Positions 1 to 7,040 of a DNA stretch of 8,761 nucleotides are shown here, one piece after another. The stretch's first letter is position 1. Each line of letters starts with the position of its first letter. The translations under genes were made by a program, and so were the position numbers. Location: contig JAHRFV010000216.1 in the NCBI GenBank assembly GCA_019084435.1, positions 1 to 8,761 of the forward strand. The letters are read 5' to 3'. The DNA is from Dethiosulfatibacter sp. (GTDB lineage: Bacteria; Bacillota_A; Clostridia; Tissierellales; Dethiosulfatibacteraceae). The notes below the pieces were generated by a model. The model did no database searches. It worked only from the letters and a program-made list of their open reading frames with translations, and was not told the origin of the DNA.

Positions 1-87
1 CTTGTTAAAGTCATAGGAATAGATAAGCAAGGAAAAATTAAATTATCAAGGAAAGACGCTCTTAAAGAGACAGACACCGATAAATAA
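1..87 (+). CDS. pnp: Polyribonucleotide nucleotidyltransferase (PNPase), 3' end only
   Basis: An open frame from the window edge gives 28 residues (LVKVIGIDKQGKIKLSRKDA, then a short polar tail) and a TAA at 85-87. The pattern 'VKVIGID.QGKIKLSRKDAL' is typical of the last strands of the C-terminal S1 RNA-binding domain of PNPase, the phosphorolytic 3'-5' exoribonuclease of the RNA degradation machinery. Only the S1 end is visible, so catalytic residues cannot be checked. Another S1-domain protein is possible from so short a piece. However, in many Firmicutes pnp lies directly upstream of an M16 peptidase gene like the one that follows here, and a terminator closes the gene. The identification therefore rests on the S1 pattern plus the neighbourhood. 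Confidence 0.8.
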   Translation, partial: LVKVIGIDKQGKIKLSRKDALKETDTDK

Positions 88-97
88 TCATGGACTT

Positions 98-126
98 AAA
101 TCCCTCTTTAAGAGGGATTTCTTTAT
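98..126 (+). terminator. Intrinsic terminator after pnp
   Basis: A perfect 10-bp stem (AAATCCCTCT at 98-107 against AGAGGGATTT at 111-120) closes a 3-base loop (TTA) and is followed by CTTTAT. It begins 10 bases after the pnp stop. The T-tract is interrupted by one C, so termination may be partial. I see no clear promoter between it and the next start codon at 141, so some read-through into the M16 gene is plausible. Confidence 0.75.
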
Positions 127-140
127 ATTCAGGAGGATAA

Positions 141-1403
141 ATGATACACAAAATAATAATGGACAACGGCTTACGAATTGTTTTCGAGAAAATAGACCAT
201 GTCAAATCTGTTTCAACCGGTATTTGGGTAGGAGCAGGTTCTATAAATGAAACGACAATTAACAATGGCATATCTCATATGATTGAGCATATGCTTTTTA
301 AAGGCACCAAAAATAGAAGCGCATTCGACATAGCAGAGGAAATAGACAGCATGGGTGGACAAATTAATGCCTTTACTACAAAAGAATGCACCGGTTATTA
401 TACAAAGGTTGCTTCATATTTCTTTGATAAATCTTTAGAGATACTATCAGATATGATTTTCAACTCCGTTTTTGATGAAGAGGAGCTGGAGAAAGAAAAG
501 AAAGTAATACTTGAGGAAATACTTATGTATGAAGACTCTCCAGAAGATTATGTACATGAGTTGCTGACTAAGATATCCTTTGAAGGTAATGCAATTTCAT
601 ATCCGATTCTTGGAGACATCCAATCTGTCAATGGGATAAACAGACAGACCATAGATGATTATATGGATAACTATTACACCTCTGATAATGTAGTCATATC
701 AATAGTGGGCAACACAACCCTTGCTGAGGTGAAGCAGCTGTGCAACAAATATTTCAGTAATTTCAGAAAGACGATTAAGATTACAGAAACGCCAAAATCA
801 TTTGAATACACCGCCAATAAGCAAGGTGTTCATAAAAATATAGAACAGCTGCATTTTTGCATTGGCGTGAAGGGATTTGAAAGAAATAGCCCTCACTATT
901 ATTCAACCAATATTCTAAACAATGTCTTAGGCGGAAGCATGAGTTCAAGGTTGTTTCAGAACATCAGGGAAAAAAGCGGTCTAGTGTACAGCATCTACTC
1001 ATTTCATTCCAGCTATAAAATGTCAGGGTTGTTCGGTATATACTCAGCTCTGAAAGAGGAGAATGTTGAAGAGGCACTTCAACAGATCAAATCTGAGATT
1101 GATAGCTTCAGAAAAGGAGATATCTCAGTATCTGAGTTTGAGAGAGCAAAATCGCAGATTAAAGGCAACTACATACTAAGCCTTGAAAACACATCGAATA
1201 GAATGACCGTATTGGGTAGGAGGGAATTGTTCTACAACGAAACGATCCAACCTGAAGACATCATTCCTAAAATAGAGAAGGTTGTTTATGGAGATGTCCT
1301 AGATGTTTCGAAAATGTTATTTAAGGAAAGTGACTTTAATATTGCATTCACTGGCAATATTGATGATAATAAGGAAATAGATAATTTATTTAAAATGTAT
1401 TAA
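141..1403 (+). CDS. M16 family zinc metallopeptidase (processing-peptidase-like, YmxG/MlpA type)
   Basis: A 420-residue insulinase/pitrilysin-family (M16) protein, the usual length for the single-unit bacterial forms related to mitochondrial processing peptidase. The inverted zinc site HxxEH is at residues 46-50 (HMIEH). The third zinc ligand is Glu126 in 'VILEEI', 76 residues beyond His50, matching the family spacing. The C-terminal half carries the conserved Arg/Tyr substrate-contact region ([10 protein letters not shown] near 264-273, then REKSGLVYS near 276-284, Arg276 and Tyr283). No signal peptide or membrane segment is visible, so it is probably cytoplasmic. An AGGAGG site (131-136) sits four bases before the ATG. 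In Bacillus the homologous gene (ymxG/mlpA) lies near pnp. The physiological substrate is not settled in most species. dut follows after 11 bases, suggesting co-transcription. Confidence 0.92.
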   Translation: MIHKIIMDNGLRIVFEKIDHVKSVSTGIWVGAGSINETTINNGISHMIEHMLFKGTKNRSAFDIAEEIDSMGGQINAFTTKECTGYYTKVASYFFDKSLEILSDMIFNSVFDEEELEKEKKVILEEILMYEDSPEDYVHELLTKISFEGNAISYPILGDIQSVNGINRQTIDDYMDNYYTSDNVVISIVGNTTLAEVKQLCNKYFSNFRKTIKITETPKSFEYTANKQGVHKNIEQLHFCIGVKGFERNSPHYYSTNILNNVLGGSMSSRLFQNIREKSGLVYSIYSFHSSYKMSGLFGIYSALKEENVEEALQQIKSEIDSFRKGDISVSEFERAKSQIKGNYILSLENTSNRMTVLGRRELFYNETIQPEDIIPKIEKVVYGDVLDVSKMLFKESDFNIAFTGNIDDNKEIDNLFKMY

Positions 1404-1414
1404 GGAGGATTGGC

Positions 1415-1849
1415 ATGTTTGTTAAGATTCTTAAAAACAATGAGTTTGATTTACCTAAGTATGAGACGGAAGGGTCATCAGGAATGGATTTGAGGGCTAA
1501 TGTAGAAGAAACTATCGTTTTAAAGCCTTTGGAGAGATATCTGGTGCCGACAGGCATCTCCTTAGAGATTCCTAGAGGATTTGAAGCACAGGTTAGAGCA
1601 AGAAGCGGATTGGCTATCAAACATGGCATAAGTCTGGTTAATGGTATAGGAACCATTGACAGTGATTATAGAGGTGAAATCAAGGTGATACTGATTAACC
1701 TAGGCAATGAGGATTTTGAAATCAATAAGGGTGACCGAATAGCTCAGATGATATTTGCCAAAGTCGAGATGGCTGAAGTCAGGGAAGTGAAAGTAATCGA
1801 ATCCTCGGAAAGAGGATCAGGAGGCTTTGGACATACCGGTCTGAATTGA
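1415..1849 (+). CDS. dut: dUTP diphosphatase (dUTPase)
   Basis: A 144-residue trimeric-type dUTPase, which hydrolyses dUTP to dUMP and pyrophosphate, keeping uracil out of DNA and supplying the thymidylate precursor. All five family motifs are present in order: motif I SSGMDLRA (21-28), motif [13 protein letters not shown] (61-71), motif [16 protein letters not shown] (76-88) with the presumed catalytic Asp82, motif [11 protein letters not shown] (106-114), and motif [11 protein letters not shown] (133-142) with Arg133 and Phe138 for the nucleotide. The length is normal for the family. The AGGAGG ribosome binding site (1403-1408) overlaps the stop codon of the M16 gene, consistent with translational coupling in a two-gene unit. 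The TGA stop is embedded in the -35 region of the next promoter. Confidence 0.97.
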   Translation: MFVKILKNNEFDLPKYETEGSSGMDLRANVEETIVLKPLERYLVPTGISLEIPRGFEAQVRARSGLAIKHGISLVNGIGTIDSDYRGEIKVILINLGNEDFEINKGDRIAQMIFAKVEMAEVREVKVIESSERGSGGFGHTGLN

Positions 1850-1875
1850 TATTCATTGGAAGTTTGTGATATAAT
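1846..1875 (+). promoter_or_regulatory. Sigma-A-type extended -10 promoter for uppP
   Basis: TTGATA (1846-1851) and TATAAT (1870-1875) are separated by 18 bases, with a TG one base before the -10 (TGATATAAT), the extended -10 form. The -35 overlaps the dut stop codon (1847-1849). Transcription would begin near 1879-1883, right at the ribosome binding site (TGGAGGGG, 1881-1888), so the mRNA leader would be only about 10 bases. A 6-bp inverted repeat (AGTTTG 1861-1866, CAAACT 1876-1881) flanks the -10; whether it is used is unknown. Confidence 0.7.
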
Positions 1876-1890
1876 CAAACTGGAGGGGTT

Positions 1891-2700
1891 ATGACTTTAT
1901 TAGAAGGAATTATTTTAGGTTTGGTCCAAGGATTGACAGAGTTTCTACCAGTCAGTAGTTCAGGACATCTTGCCATATTGGGCAACCTATTCGGTATAGA
2001 AGAGGGGAATCTTTTTTATAGTGTAATGCTGCATTTTAGTACTTTGATTGCAGTCATCATTTATTTTAGAAAAGACATCATCAGATTGTTTTTTTCATTT
2101 TTCAGTCTTATCACAAAGATTGCCAAACGGCAAAATGTAAAATTTGACCTCTACGAAAGAATGGTTTTGTTGATTGTTATCGCTACTATCCCAACAGTCT
2201 TCATTGGACTCGCTTTCAGCGATCTATTCGATTTCTTATATACCGATTTGAAATTTGTCGGATATGCATTGATATTGACAGGCATTTTACTGTTGTTATC
2301 AGAAAAGATTGGTAAGAGAAATTTCGATTTGTCGAACATATCTTATTCGAAAGCTATATTAATAGGTGTGTTTCAGGGTATGGCGATTGCCCCAGGTATA
2401 TCCAGATCGGGATCGACTATAGTGGGTGCTTTGTTTATGGGTCTAGATAGAGAGGAAGCAGCACGGTTTTCATTTCTATTATCCATTCCGGCTATTTTCG
2501 GAGCAGCAATTTTAGAGACGATTTCTATTAACACTGCTAAAATAGCCATTAATGCCAATCTTTTTATTGGCATGTTGGCTGCATTTACAGCAGGTATTCT
2601 TTCAATAGGGATTATGATGAATCTAATTAAAAAGGGCAAGTTATATTACTTTTCAATATATGTATTCGCATTAGGACTATTAACAATTTTCTTCCTATGA
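1891..2700 (+). CDS. uppP: Undecaprenyl-diphosphatase (UppP/BacA)
   Basis: A 269-residue polytopic membrane protein of the BacA family that removes a phosphate from undecaprenyl pyrophosphate, recycling the lipid carrier for peptidoglycan and wall polymers; overexpression confers bacitracin resistance in known cases. The N-terminal motif (Q/E)xxxE appears as Q13-GLT-E17, followed by FLPVSSSGHL (18-27) with His26. The second motif PGISRSGST (168-176) contains the conserved Arg172. About eight hydrophobic stretches can be seen, including 45-58, 92-108, 122-137, 155-168, 194-212, 222-245 and 252-268. The length matches the family. The ATG is preceded by TGGAGGGG two bases upstream of it, a short spacing. 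The gene has its own promoter and ends 29 bases before ftsK. Confidence 0.96.
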   Translation: MTLLEGIILGLVQGLTEFLPVSSSGHLAILGNLFGIEEGNLFYSVMLHFSTLIAVIIYFRKDIIRLFFSFFSLITKIAKRQNVKFDLYERMVLLIVIATIPTVFIGLAFSDLFDFLYTDLKFVGYALILTGILLLLSEKIGKRNFDLSNISYSKAILIGVFQGMAIAPGISRSGSTIVGALFMGLDREEAARFSFLLSIPAIFGAAILETISINTAKIAINANLFIGMLAAFTAGILSIGIMMNLIKKGKLYYFSIYVFALGLLTIFFL

Positions 2701-2729
2701 TCAAATTGATTCCGTAAGAGGGTGAGATA

Positions 2730-5120
2730 TTGAGTAACAAAACCGGCAAAACAACTAAAGGAAAGACTACAAAAACCAGCAAAAGAAAACCTGCTGCAAA
2801 AACATCAAGGATGAATGACAGATTGCTGAATGAGGTGAAGGGTGTTGTTTACATTGTCATTGCATTGTTGTTTTTTGTTTCCAGGCGTTACGAAACGGGT
2901 CTGATATTTGGTTATCTGACACGTTTTCTTAAAGTCTTATCAGGCAAAGGCTATATCTTAGTGCCATATTTGTTTTTGGTCATCGGACTTCTTTATTTTG
3001 TAAATTACATGAAGCAACAGAAGGCATCCAATGTCAAGTTCGCATTGGTGATATTCATATGTATTATTTCAATACTGACGATTACGGATACTGTTGTTAT
3101 TGAATCCAATATTTTTTCTGTAAGAGATTTGAAAACTGTGGCGGATTATTTTATCAAAGGTAGTCTTGACTCACAGATTTCCGGTGGTGGAATAATCGGA
3201 GGCTTTGTGTCCTATGTATTGGTGTTCTTATTGGGTAGAGTTGGTTCTCTTATAGTCAATGGCGCTGTAATACTCATTTGTCTCATCTTAATAACTCAAA
3301 AGAGCGCTTACTTGATGTCCAGCACATTTTTCAACCGAACAAAAGCTTTTTTCCAGACCCTATTTAAATCAATCTATGAATTTGTTTTCATTGAGGATAA
3401 GAGTGAGAAAAAGAGAAAGAAACAAGCTACCGTTGAAACAAAAGTTGAAAAAAGCCAGGTAAAAGATTATTCCTATAATGATTACAATGTAAAAGGTGAA
3501 GTTAATAAGCAAAGAGTTTTTGACATGGATGTGTCATCGAAAAAACCATCAGAACCAGATAGAACCCATGAGTTTCATGAAAAAAAGGATGATAATATCC
3601 ATCCTGTCAAGGTTGAAAAACCGGAAAAACCATTGAAACAAAAAGATGATACCTTCGAAGAAGTTAAACTGAAAGCCAATCTGCAGGCAAAGAATGATGC
3701 ATATAGGTTACCGGATATAAGCCTTCTCGATGACAATGTTCATAGCAACATTACAAACGAGAAGCGAGAAGCGATTGAGAGCGCGGACATCCTTCTGAAA
3801 ACACTGAAAAGCTTTGGTATAGATTGTAAGCTGGTTCAAATCAACAGGGGTCCTACAATTACAAGATATGAACTGCAGCCCGCACCGGGTGTTAAAGTCA
3901 GTAGAATTACAAATCTTTCAAAAGATATCGCTTTAAACCTAGCTAAGTCTGATGTCAGAATCGAAGCGCCAATACCGGGGAAAGCAGCAGTGGGAATCGA
4001 GGTTCCCAACAATAACAAGTCAGATGTGTTTTTGAAGGAATTGATTGTGTCGAAAGAATACAAGGATGATACCATTTCTATTCCTTTTGCTATTGGAAAA
4101 GATATTGCCGGAAAAAATATGGTGGCTGATATCGCAAGCATGCCACATCTTCTCATAGCCGGGGCTACAGGCTCAGGAAAAAGTGTCTGTATCAATGCGC
4201 TGTTGATGAGTATACTTTTTAGAGCCAAGCCTGATGATATCAAGCTGATATTAATTGATCCAAAAGTGGTTGAGCTTAACATCTACAATGGACTTCCGCA
4301 TCTGTTGATACCTGTGGTCACAGATCCGAGAAAAGCAGCTAACGCCCTTGGATGGGCAGTACAGGAAATGTCCAACCGATACGATATATTCGCACAAAAT
4401 AGTGTTAGGGATATAACATCATACAACAACAAGAAAAGGATTGAAAATAAAAAAGAAGAAATTATTCCTAAGATAGTCATAGTGATAGATGAGCTTGCAG
4501 ACCTGATGATGGTAGCAGCAGGAGAGGTTGAAGATAGCATTACAAGGCTGGCACAATTGGCTAGGGCAGCAGGAATTCATCTTGTTATAGCGACCCAAAG
4601 ACCTTCGGTAGATGTCATTACAGGAACCATTAAAGCCAATATTTCATCCAGAATTGCTTTTTCAGTTTCTTCATATATTGACTCCAGAACAATTCTGGAT
4701 TCCAGCGGTGCAGAAAAACTGCTTGGGAAAGGCGATTTGCTCTATCACCCTGTTGGTACAAACAAACATATCAGAATACAAGGCGTATTTGTGAGTGATG
4801 AAGAGGTTAGGCGCATAATAGCTTTTATCAAGAATCAGAAGTACACTGCCGAAGATAATGAAGTTGAGGAAGAAATAATAAATGTTCAAATCAACAAGGA
4901 CAATGATTATGATGAGTACCTGCAAAGAGCCGCAGAGATGGTCGTTATGGAAGGCCAGGCATCGGTATCGTATATGCAGCGAAAATTAAAGGTAGGCTAC
5001 TCCAGGGCAGCAAGGATTATTGATCAACTGGAGGAAATAGGGATAGTTGGACCTCATGAAGGCAGTAAACCTAGAAAAGTGCTGATAAATGCTGAGGAAC
5101 TGGAAGAATTGAATTTTTAG
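2730..5120 (+). CDS. ftsK: DNA translocase FtsK/SpoIIIE
   Basis: A 796-residue septum-associated, ATP-driven double-stranded DNA pump that clears or moves chromosomes across the division or sporulation septum. A basic Lys/Thr-rich start (1-28) precedes four or five membrane segments (about 36-50, 74-92, 103-120, 153-170, 173-189). A charged low-complexity linker runs from about 222 to 325. The motor follows: Walker A GATGSGKS (478-485), DPKVVEL (510-516), and Walker B IVIVIDEL (582-589) with Asp587-Glu588. The C-terminal winged-helix gamma domain (about 725-790) reads oriented DNA signals in relatives. The start is TTG: GAGGGTGAG (2718-2726) lies three bases upstream, while the first ATG (codon 28) has no comparable site. 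The length equals typical SpoIIIE/FtsK; sporulation versus vegetative use cannot be told from sequence. rimO follows after 7 bases. Confidence 0.96.
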   Translation: MSNKTGKTTKGKTTKTSKRKPAAKTSRMNDRLLNEVKGVVYIVIALLFFVSRRYETGLIFGYLTRFLKVLSGKGYILVPYLFLVIGLLYFVNYMKQQKASNVKFALVIFICIISILTITDTVVIESNIFSVRDLKTVADYFIKGSLDSQISGGGIIGGFVSYVLVFLLGRVGSLIVNGAVILICLILITQKSAYLMSSTFFNRTKAFFQTLFKSIYEFVFIEDKSEKKRKKQATVETKVEKSQVKDYSYNDYNVKGEVNKQRVFDMDVSSKKPSEPDRTHEFHEKKDDNIHPVKVEKPEKPLKQKDDTFEEVKLKANLQAKNDAYRLPDISLLDDNVHSNITNEKREAIESADILLKTLKSFGIDCKLVQINRGPTITRYELQPAPGVKVSRITNLSKDIALNLAKSDVRIEAPIPGKAAVGIEVPNNNKSDVFLKELIVSKEYKDDTISIPFAIGKDIAGKNMVADIASMPHLLIAGATGSGKSVCINALLMSILFRAKPDDIKLILIDPKVVELNIYNGLPHLLIPVVTDPRKAANALGWAVQEMSNRYDIFAQNSVRDITSYNNKKRIENKKEEIIPKIVIVIDELADLMMVAAGEVEDSITRLAQLARAAGIHLVIATQRPSVDVITGTIKANISSRIAFSVSSYIDSRTILDSSGAEKLLGKGDLLYHPVGTNKHIRIQGVFVSDEEVRRIIAFIKNQKYTAEDNEVEEEIINVQINKDNDYDEYLQRAAEMVVMEGQASVSYMQRKLKVGYSRAARIIDQLEEIGIVGPHEGSKPRKVLINAEELEELNF

Positions 5121-5127
5121 GAGACAT

Positions 5128-6447
5128 ATGGAAAAAATACATATTATTACTTTGGGATGCTCAAAAAACACGGTTGATACCGAGTACATGTTGGGACTCC
5201 TGCAATCAGAATATACAATTGAATCAAACATTGAAGAAAGCGATGTTGTTATAATCAACACCTGCACCTTTATCAACGATGCGAAAGAAGAATCAATCGC
5301 TTCAATATTTGAAGCAGTAGAGTTGAAAAAAGAAGGAATCATAAAAACAATCGTGTTGGCAGGATGCCTGTCACAACGATATGCTGATGAATTGGTCAAG
5401 GAAATCCCTGAAATAGACATGTTTATAGGCACGTCCAATTATGATGAAATCATTGATATCCTCAAAAAAGAGTCAAAAGTCAATATAGAGGATCCATCTC
5501 GCGAAATTGCCGAGCATATACCCAGGGTATTGACCGAGAGTGATTACTATGCTTACGTCAAGGTATCAGAAGGATGCGATAATCGTTGCACGTACTGTAT
5601 CATACCGAGTGTTAGAGGTAGACACAGAAGCAGAAGAATCGAAAATATTTTGGAAGAAGTAACTGCTCTAACTAAACAGGGAATAAGCGAAATAATTATC
5701 ATAGCCCAGGACACAAGCAAGTATGGTATTGATCTTTATGGTAAGAAAATGCTGCATCAGTTATTGAAGGAGATTTTTGAAATTGCAGGTGTAAAATGGA
5801 TTAGGGTGCATTACATTTATCCGGAAGACTTTTATGATGACCTCTTGGAAGAGTTTGCATCAAACAAAAAATTGTTGAATTATTTCGAGATACCTATTCA
5901 GCACATAAATGACAAAGTATTGAAAAGAATGAATCGAAAAACCAATAAGGCTGAGATTATTGGTCTTATTGAAAGAATAAGAGCAAAGATACCTGATGCG
6001 ACTATTAGAACGACACTGATTGTAGGATTTCCTGGAGAAACAGAAGATCAATATCTGGAGTTGAAAAAATTTGTAGAAGCTACTAACTTTGATAGACTTG
6101 GCGTTTTTGCGTATTCTGAAGAAGAAGACACACCAGCTTACAAACTCACGGGTAAGATCTCTGAAGAAACTAAAGAATTACGAAGAGACGAATTAATGAT
6201 GATACAGCAGACCATCACTTTCAATAAGAACAAAGAATTAATCGGTAGCAGCATTGAATGCATTGTTGATTCTTTGATAGATGAAAACCAATATATGGGA
6301 AGAACATATATGGATTCCCCGGATATTGACGGCGTCATTTATTTCGAAAGCTTAAGGCCGTTAAACCCAGGTGATGTGGTGACAGTAAAAGTTTCAGATT
6401 ACATTGAATATGATCTTATAGGAGTATGCGATGAATCTTCCAAATAA
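5128..6447 (+). CDS. rimO: Ribosomal protein S12 (uS12) methylthiotransferase RimO
   Basis: A 439-residue radical-SAM methylthiotransferase that adds a methylthio group to the conserved aspartate of ribosomal protein S12. The N-terminal UPF0004 domain binds one [4Fe-4S] cluster through Cys11 (LGCSKNTVD), Cys46 (NTCTFINDAKEES) and Cys80 (LAGC). The radical-SAM cluster motif CxxxCxxC is Cys150, Cys154 and Cys157 (EGCDNRCTYCIIPSVRGRHR). A TRAM domain ends the protein (about 371-437), with GRTYMDSPDIDG typical of RimO. The 'CSKN' and 'AKEES' signatures separate it from the tRNA enzymes MiaB and MtaB. AGGAG (5119-5123) overlaps the ftsK stop and sits four bases before the ATG. The last 17 bases overlap pgsA in another frame, pointing to coupled translation. 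Confidence 0.96.
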   Translation: MEKIHIITLGCSKNTVDTEYMLGLLQSEYTIESNIEESDVVIINTCTFINDAKEESIASIFEAVELKKEGIIKTIVLAGCLSQRYADELVKEIPEIDMFIGTSNYDEIIDILKKESKVNIEDPSREIAEHIPRVLTESDYYAYVKVSEGCDNRCTYCIIPSVRGRHRSRRIENILEEVTALTKQGISEIIIIAQDTSKYGIDLYGKKMLHQLLKEIFEIAGVKWIRVHYIYPEDFYDDLLEEFASNKKLLNYFEIPIQHINDKVLKRMNRKTNKAEIIGLIERIRAKIPDATIRTTLIVGFPGETEDQYLELKKFVEATNFDRLGVFAYSEEEDTPAYKLTGKISEETKELRRDELMMIQQTITFNKNKELIGSSIECIVDSLIDENQYMGRTYMDSPDIDGVIYFESLRPLNPGDVVTVKVSDYIEYDLIGVCDESSK

Positions 6448-6967
6448 ACTGACTATAATAAGAGTTTTATTCATTCCCTTTTTCATGTTTTTTCTAATGG
6501 CAGATAACATCAGATATGCACCGATAATTGCCCTTGTCATATATGTTGTTGCATCGCTGACGGATACATTGGATGGCTACATAGCCAGAAAATACAAACT
6601 GATAACCGATTTTGGAAAATTCATGGATCCACTGGCTGACAAACTGCTTGTTACAGCCTCATTGATATGTTTTGTAGAGCTTGGTTTGATCAATTCATGG
6701 GTAGCGATGGTCATCATAGCTAGAGAATTGATCATAACAGGATTCAGGACATTAGCGGCATCCAAGGGAATTACATTAGCAGCTAATAATTGGGGCAAGA
6801 TGAAAACCATATTTCAGATGATTACCATCATACTGGTCTTATTCCTCAATGCTGGACTACCAATTGACTTATGGATTGTGACAACAGTATTATGGGCAAT
6901 CACAGTTGTATTGACCCTGCTGTCGGGCACCATCTACATAGTGGAGAATAAATCAGTTCTGAAGTAG
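6431..6967 (+). CDS. pgsA: CDP-diacylglycerol--glycerol-3-phosphate 3-phosphatidyltransferase
   Basis: A 178-residue integral membrane CDP-alcohol phosphotransferase making phosphatidylglycerol phosphate from CDP-diacylglycerol and glycerol-3-phosphate, the committed step to phosphatidylglycerol and cardiolipin. The family signature D-x2-D-G-x2-A-R-x8-G-x3-D-x3-D is perfect: Asp45, Asp48, Gly49, Ala52, Arg53, Gly62, Asp66, Asp70. Hydrophobic stretches at about 8-24, 30-43, 73-99, 118-139 and 144-168 fit the usual six-helix fold. The start has AGGAG (6420-6424) six bases upstream, inside the end of rimO. The same rimO-pgsA-recA order occurs in many Firmicutes, which favours PgsA over other CDP-alcohol transferases. 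No terminator is visible after its stop before the recA promoter, which starts four bases later. Confidence 0.95.
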   Translation: MNLPNKLTIIRVLFIPFFMFFLMADNIRYAPIIALVIYVVASLTDTLDGYIARKYKLITDFGKFMDPLADKLLVTASLICFVELGLINSWVAMVIIARELIITGFRTLAASKGITLAANNWGKMKTIFQMITIILVLFLNAGLPIDLWIVTTVLWAITVVLTLLSGTIYIVENKSVLK

Positions 6968-6970
6968 TAT

Positions 6971-6999
6971 TTGACATCAACATCAATATACTCTATAAT
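6971..6999 (+). promoter_or_regulatory. Consensus sigma-A promoter of recA
   Basis: A perfect TTGACA (6971-6976) and a perfect TATAAT (6994-6999) are separated by 17 bases, the optimal spacing. The predicted start is near 7006, giving a leader of about 35 bases before the recA ATG. The start point falls inside a LexA box, as expected for an SOS-repressed strong promoter. Confidence 0.92.
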
Positions 7000-7003
7000 A
7001 AAG

Positions 7004-7017
7004 AGAACAAATGTTCT
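7004..7017 (+). promoter_or_regulatory. LexA (DinR-type) SOS operator of recA
   Basis: The palindrome AGAACAAATGTTCT contains GAAC (7005-7008) and GTTC (7013-7016) separated by four bases, matching the Gram-positive LexA/DinR box core GAAC-N4-GTTC. It lies five bases after the -10 and covers the predicted transcription start, so bound LexA would block initiation. This implies DNA-damage induction of recA; the lexA gene itself is not in the window. Confidence 0.88.
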
Positions 7018-7040
7018 AAATCATAAAAGGCGGTAAAAAA

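Noticed and set aside
2671..2701. Possible promoter for ftsK with TATGAT (2696-2701)
   Set aside because: No acceptable -35 at 16-18 bases (only AGGACT or a poorly spaced TTAGGA); ftsK is more simply read from the uppP promoter.
3836..5438. Long minus-strand open frames opposite ftsK and rimO (for example 3836-4282 and 4986-5438)
   Set aside because: They lie wholly opposite strongly conserved coding sequence, lack good ribosome binding sites and show no recognisable domain; they are shadows of the real frames.
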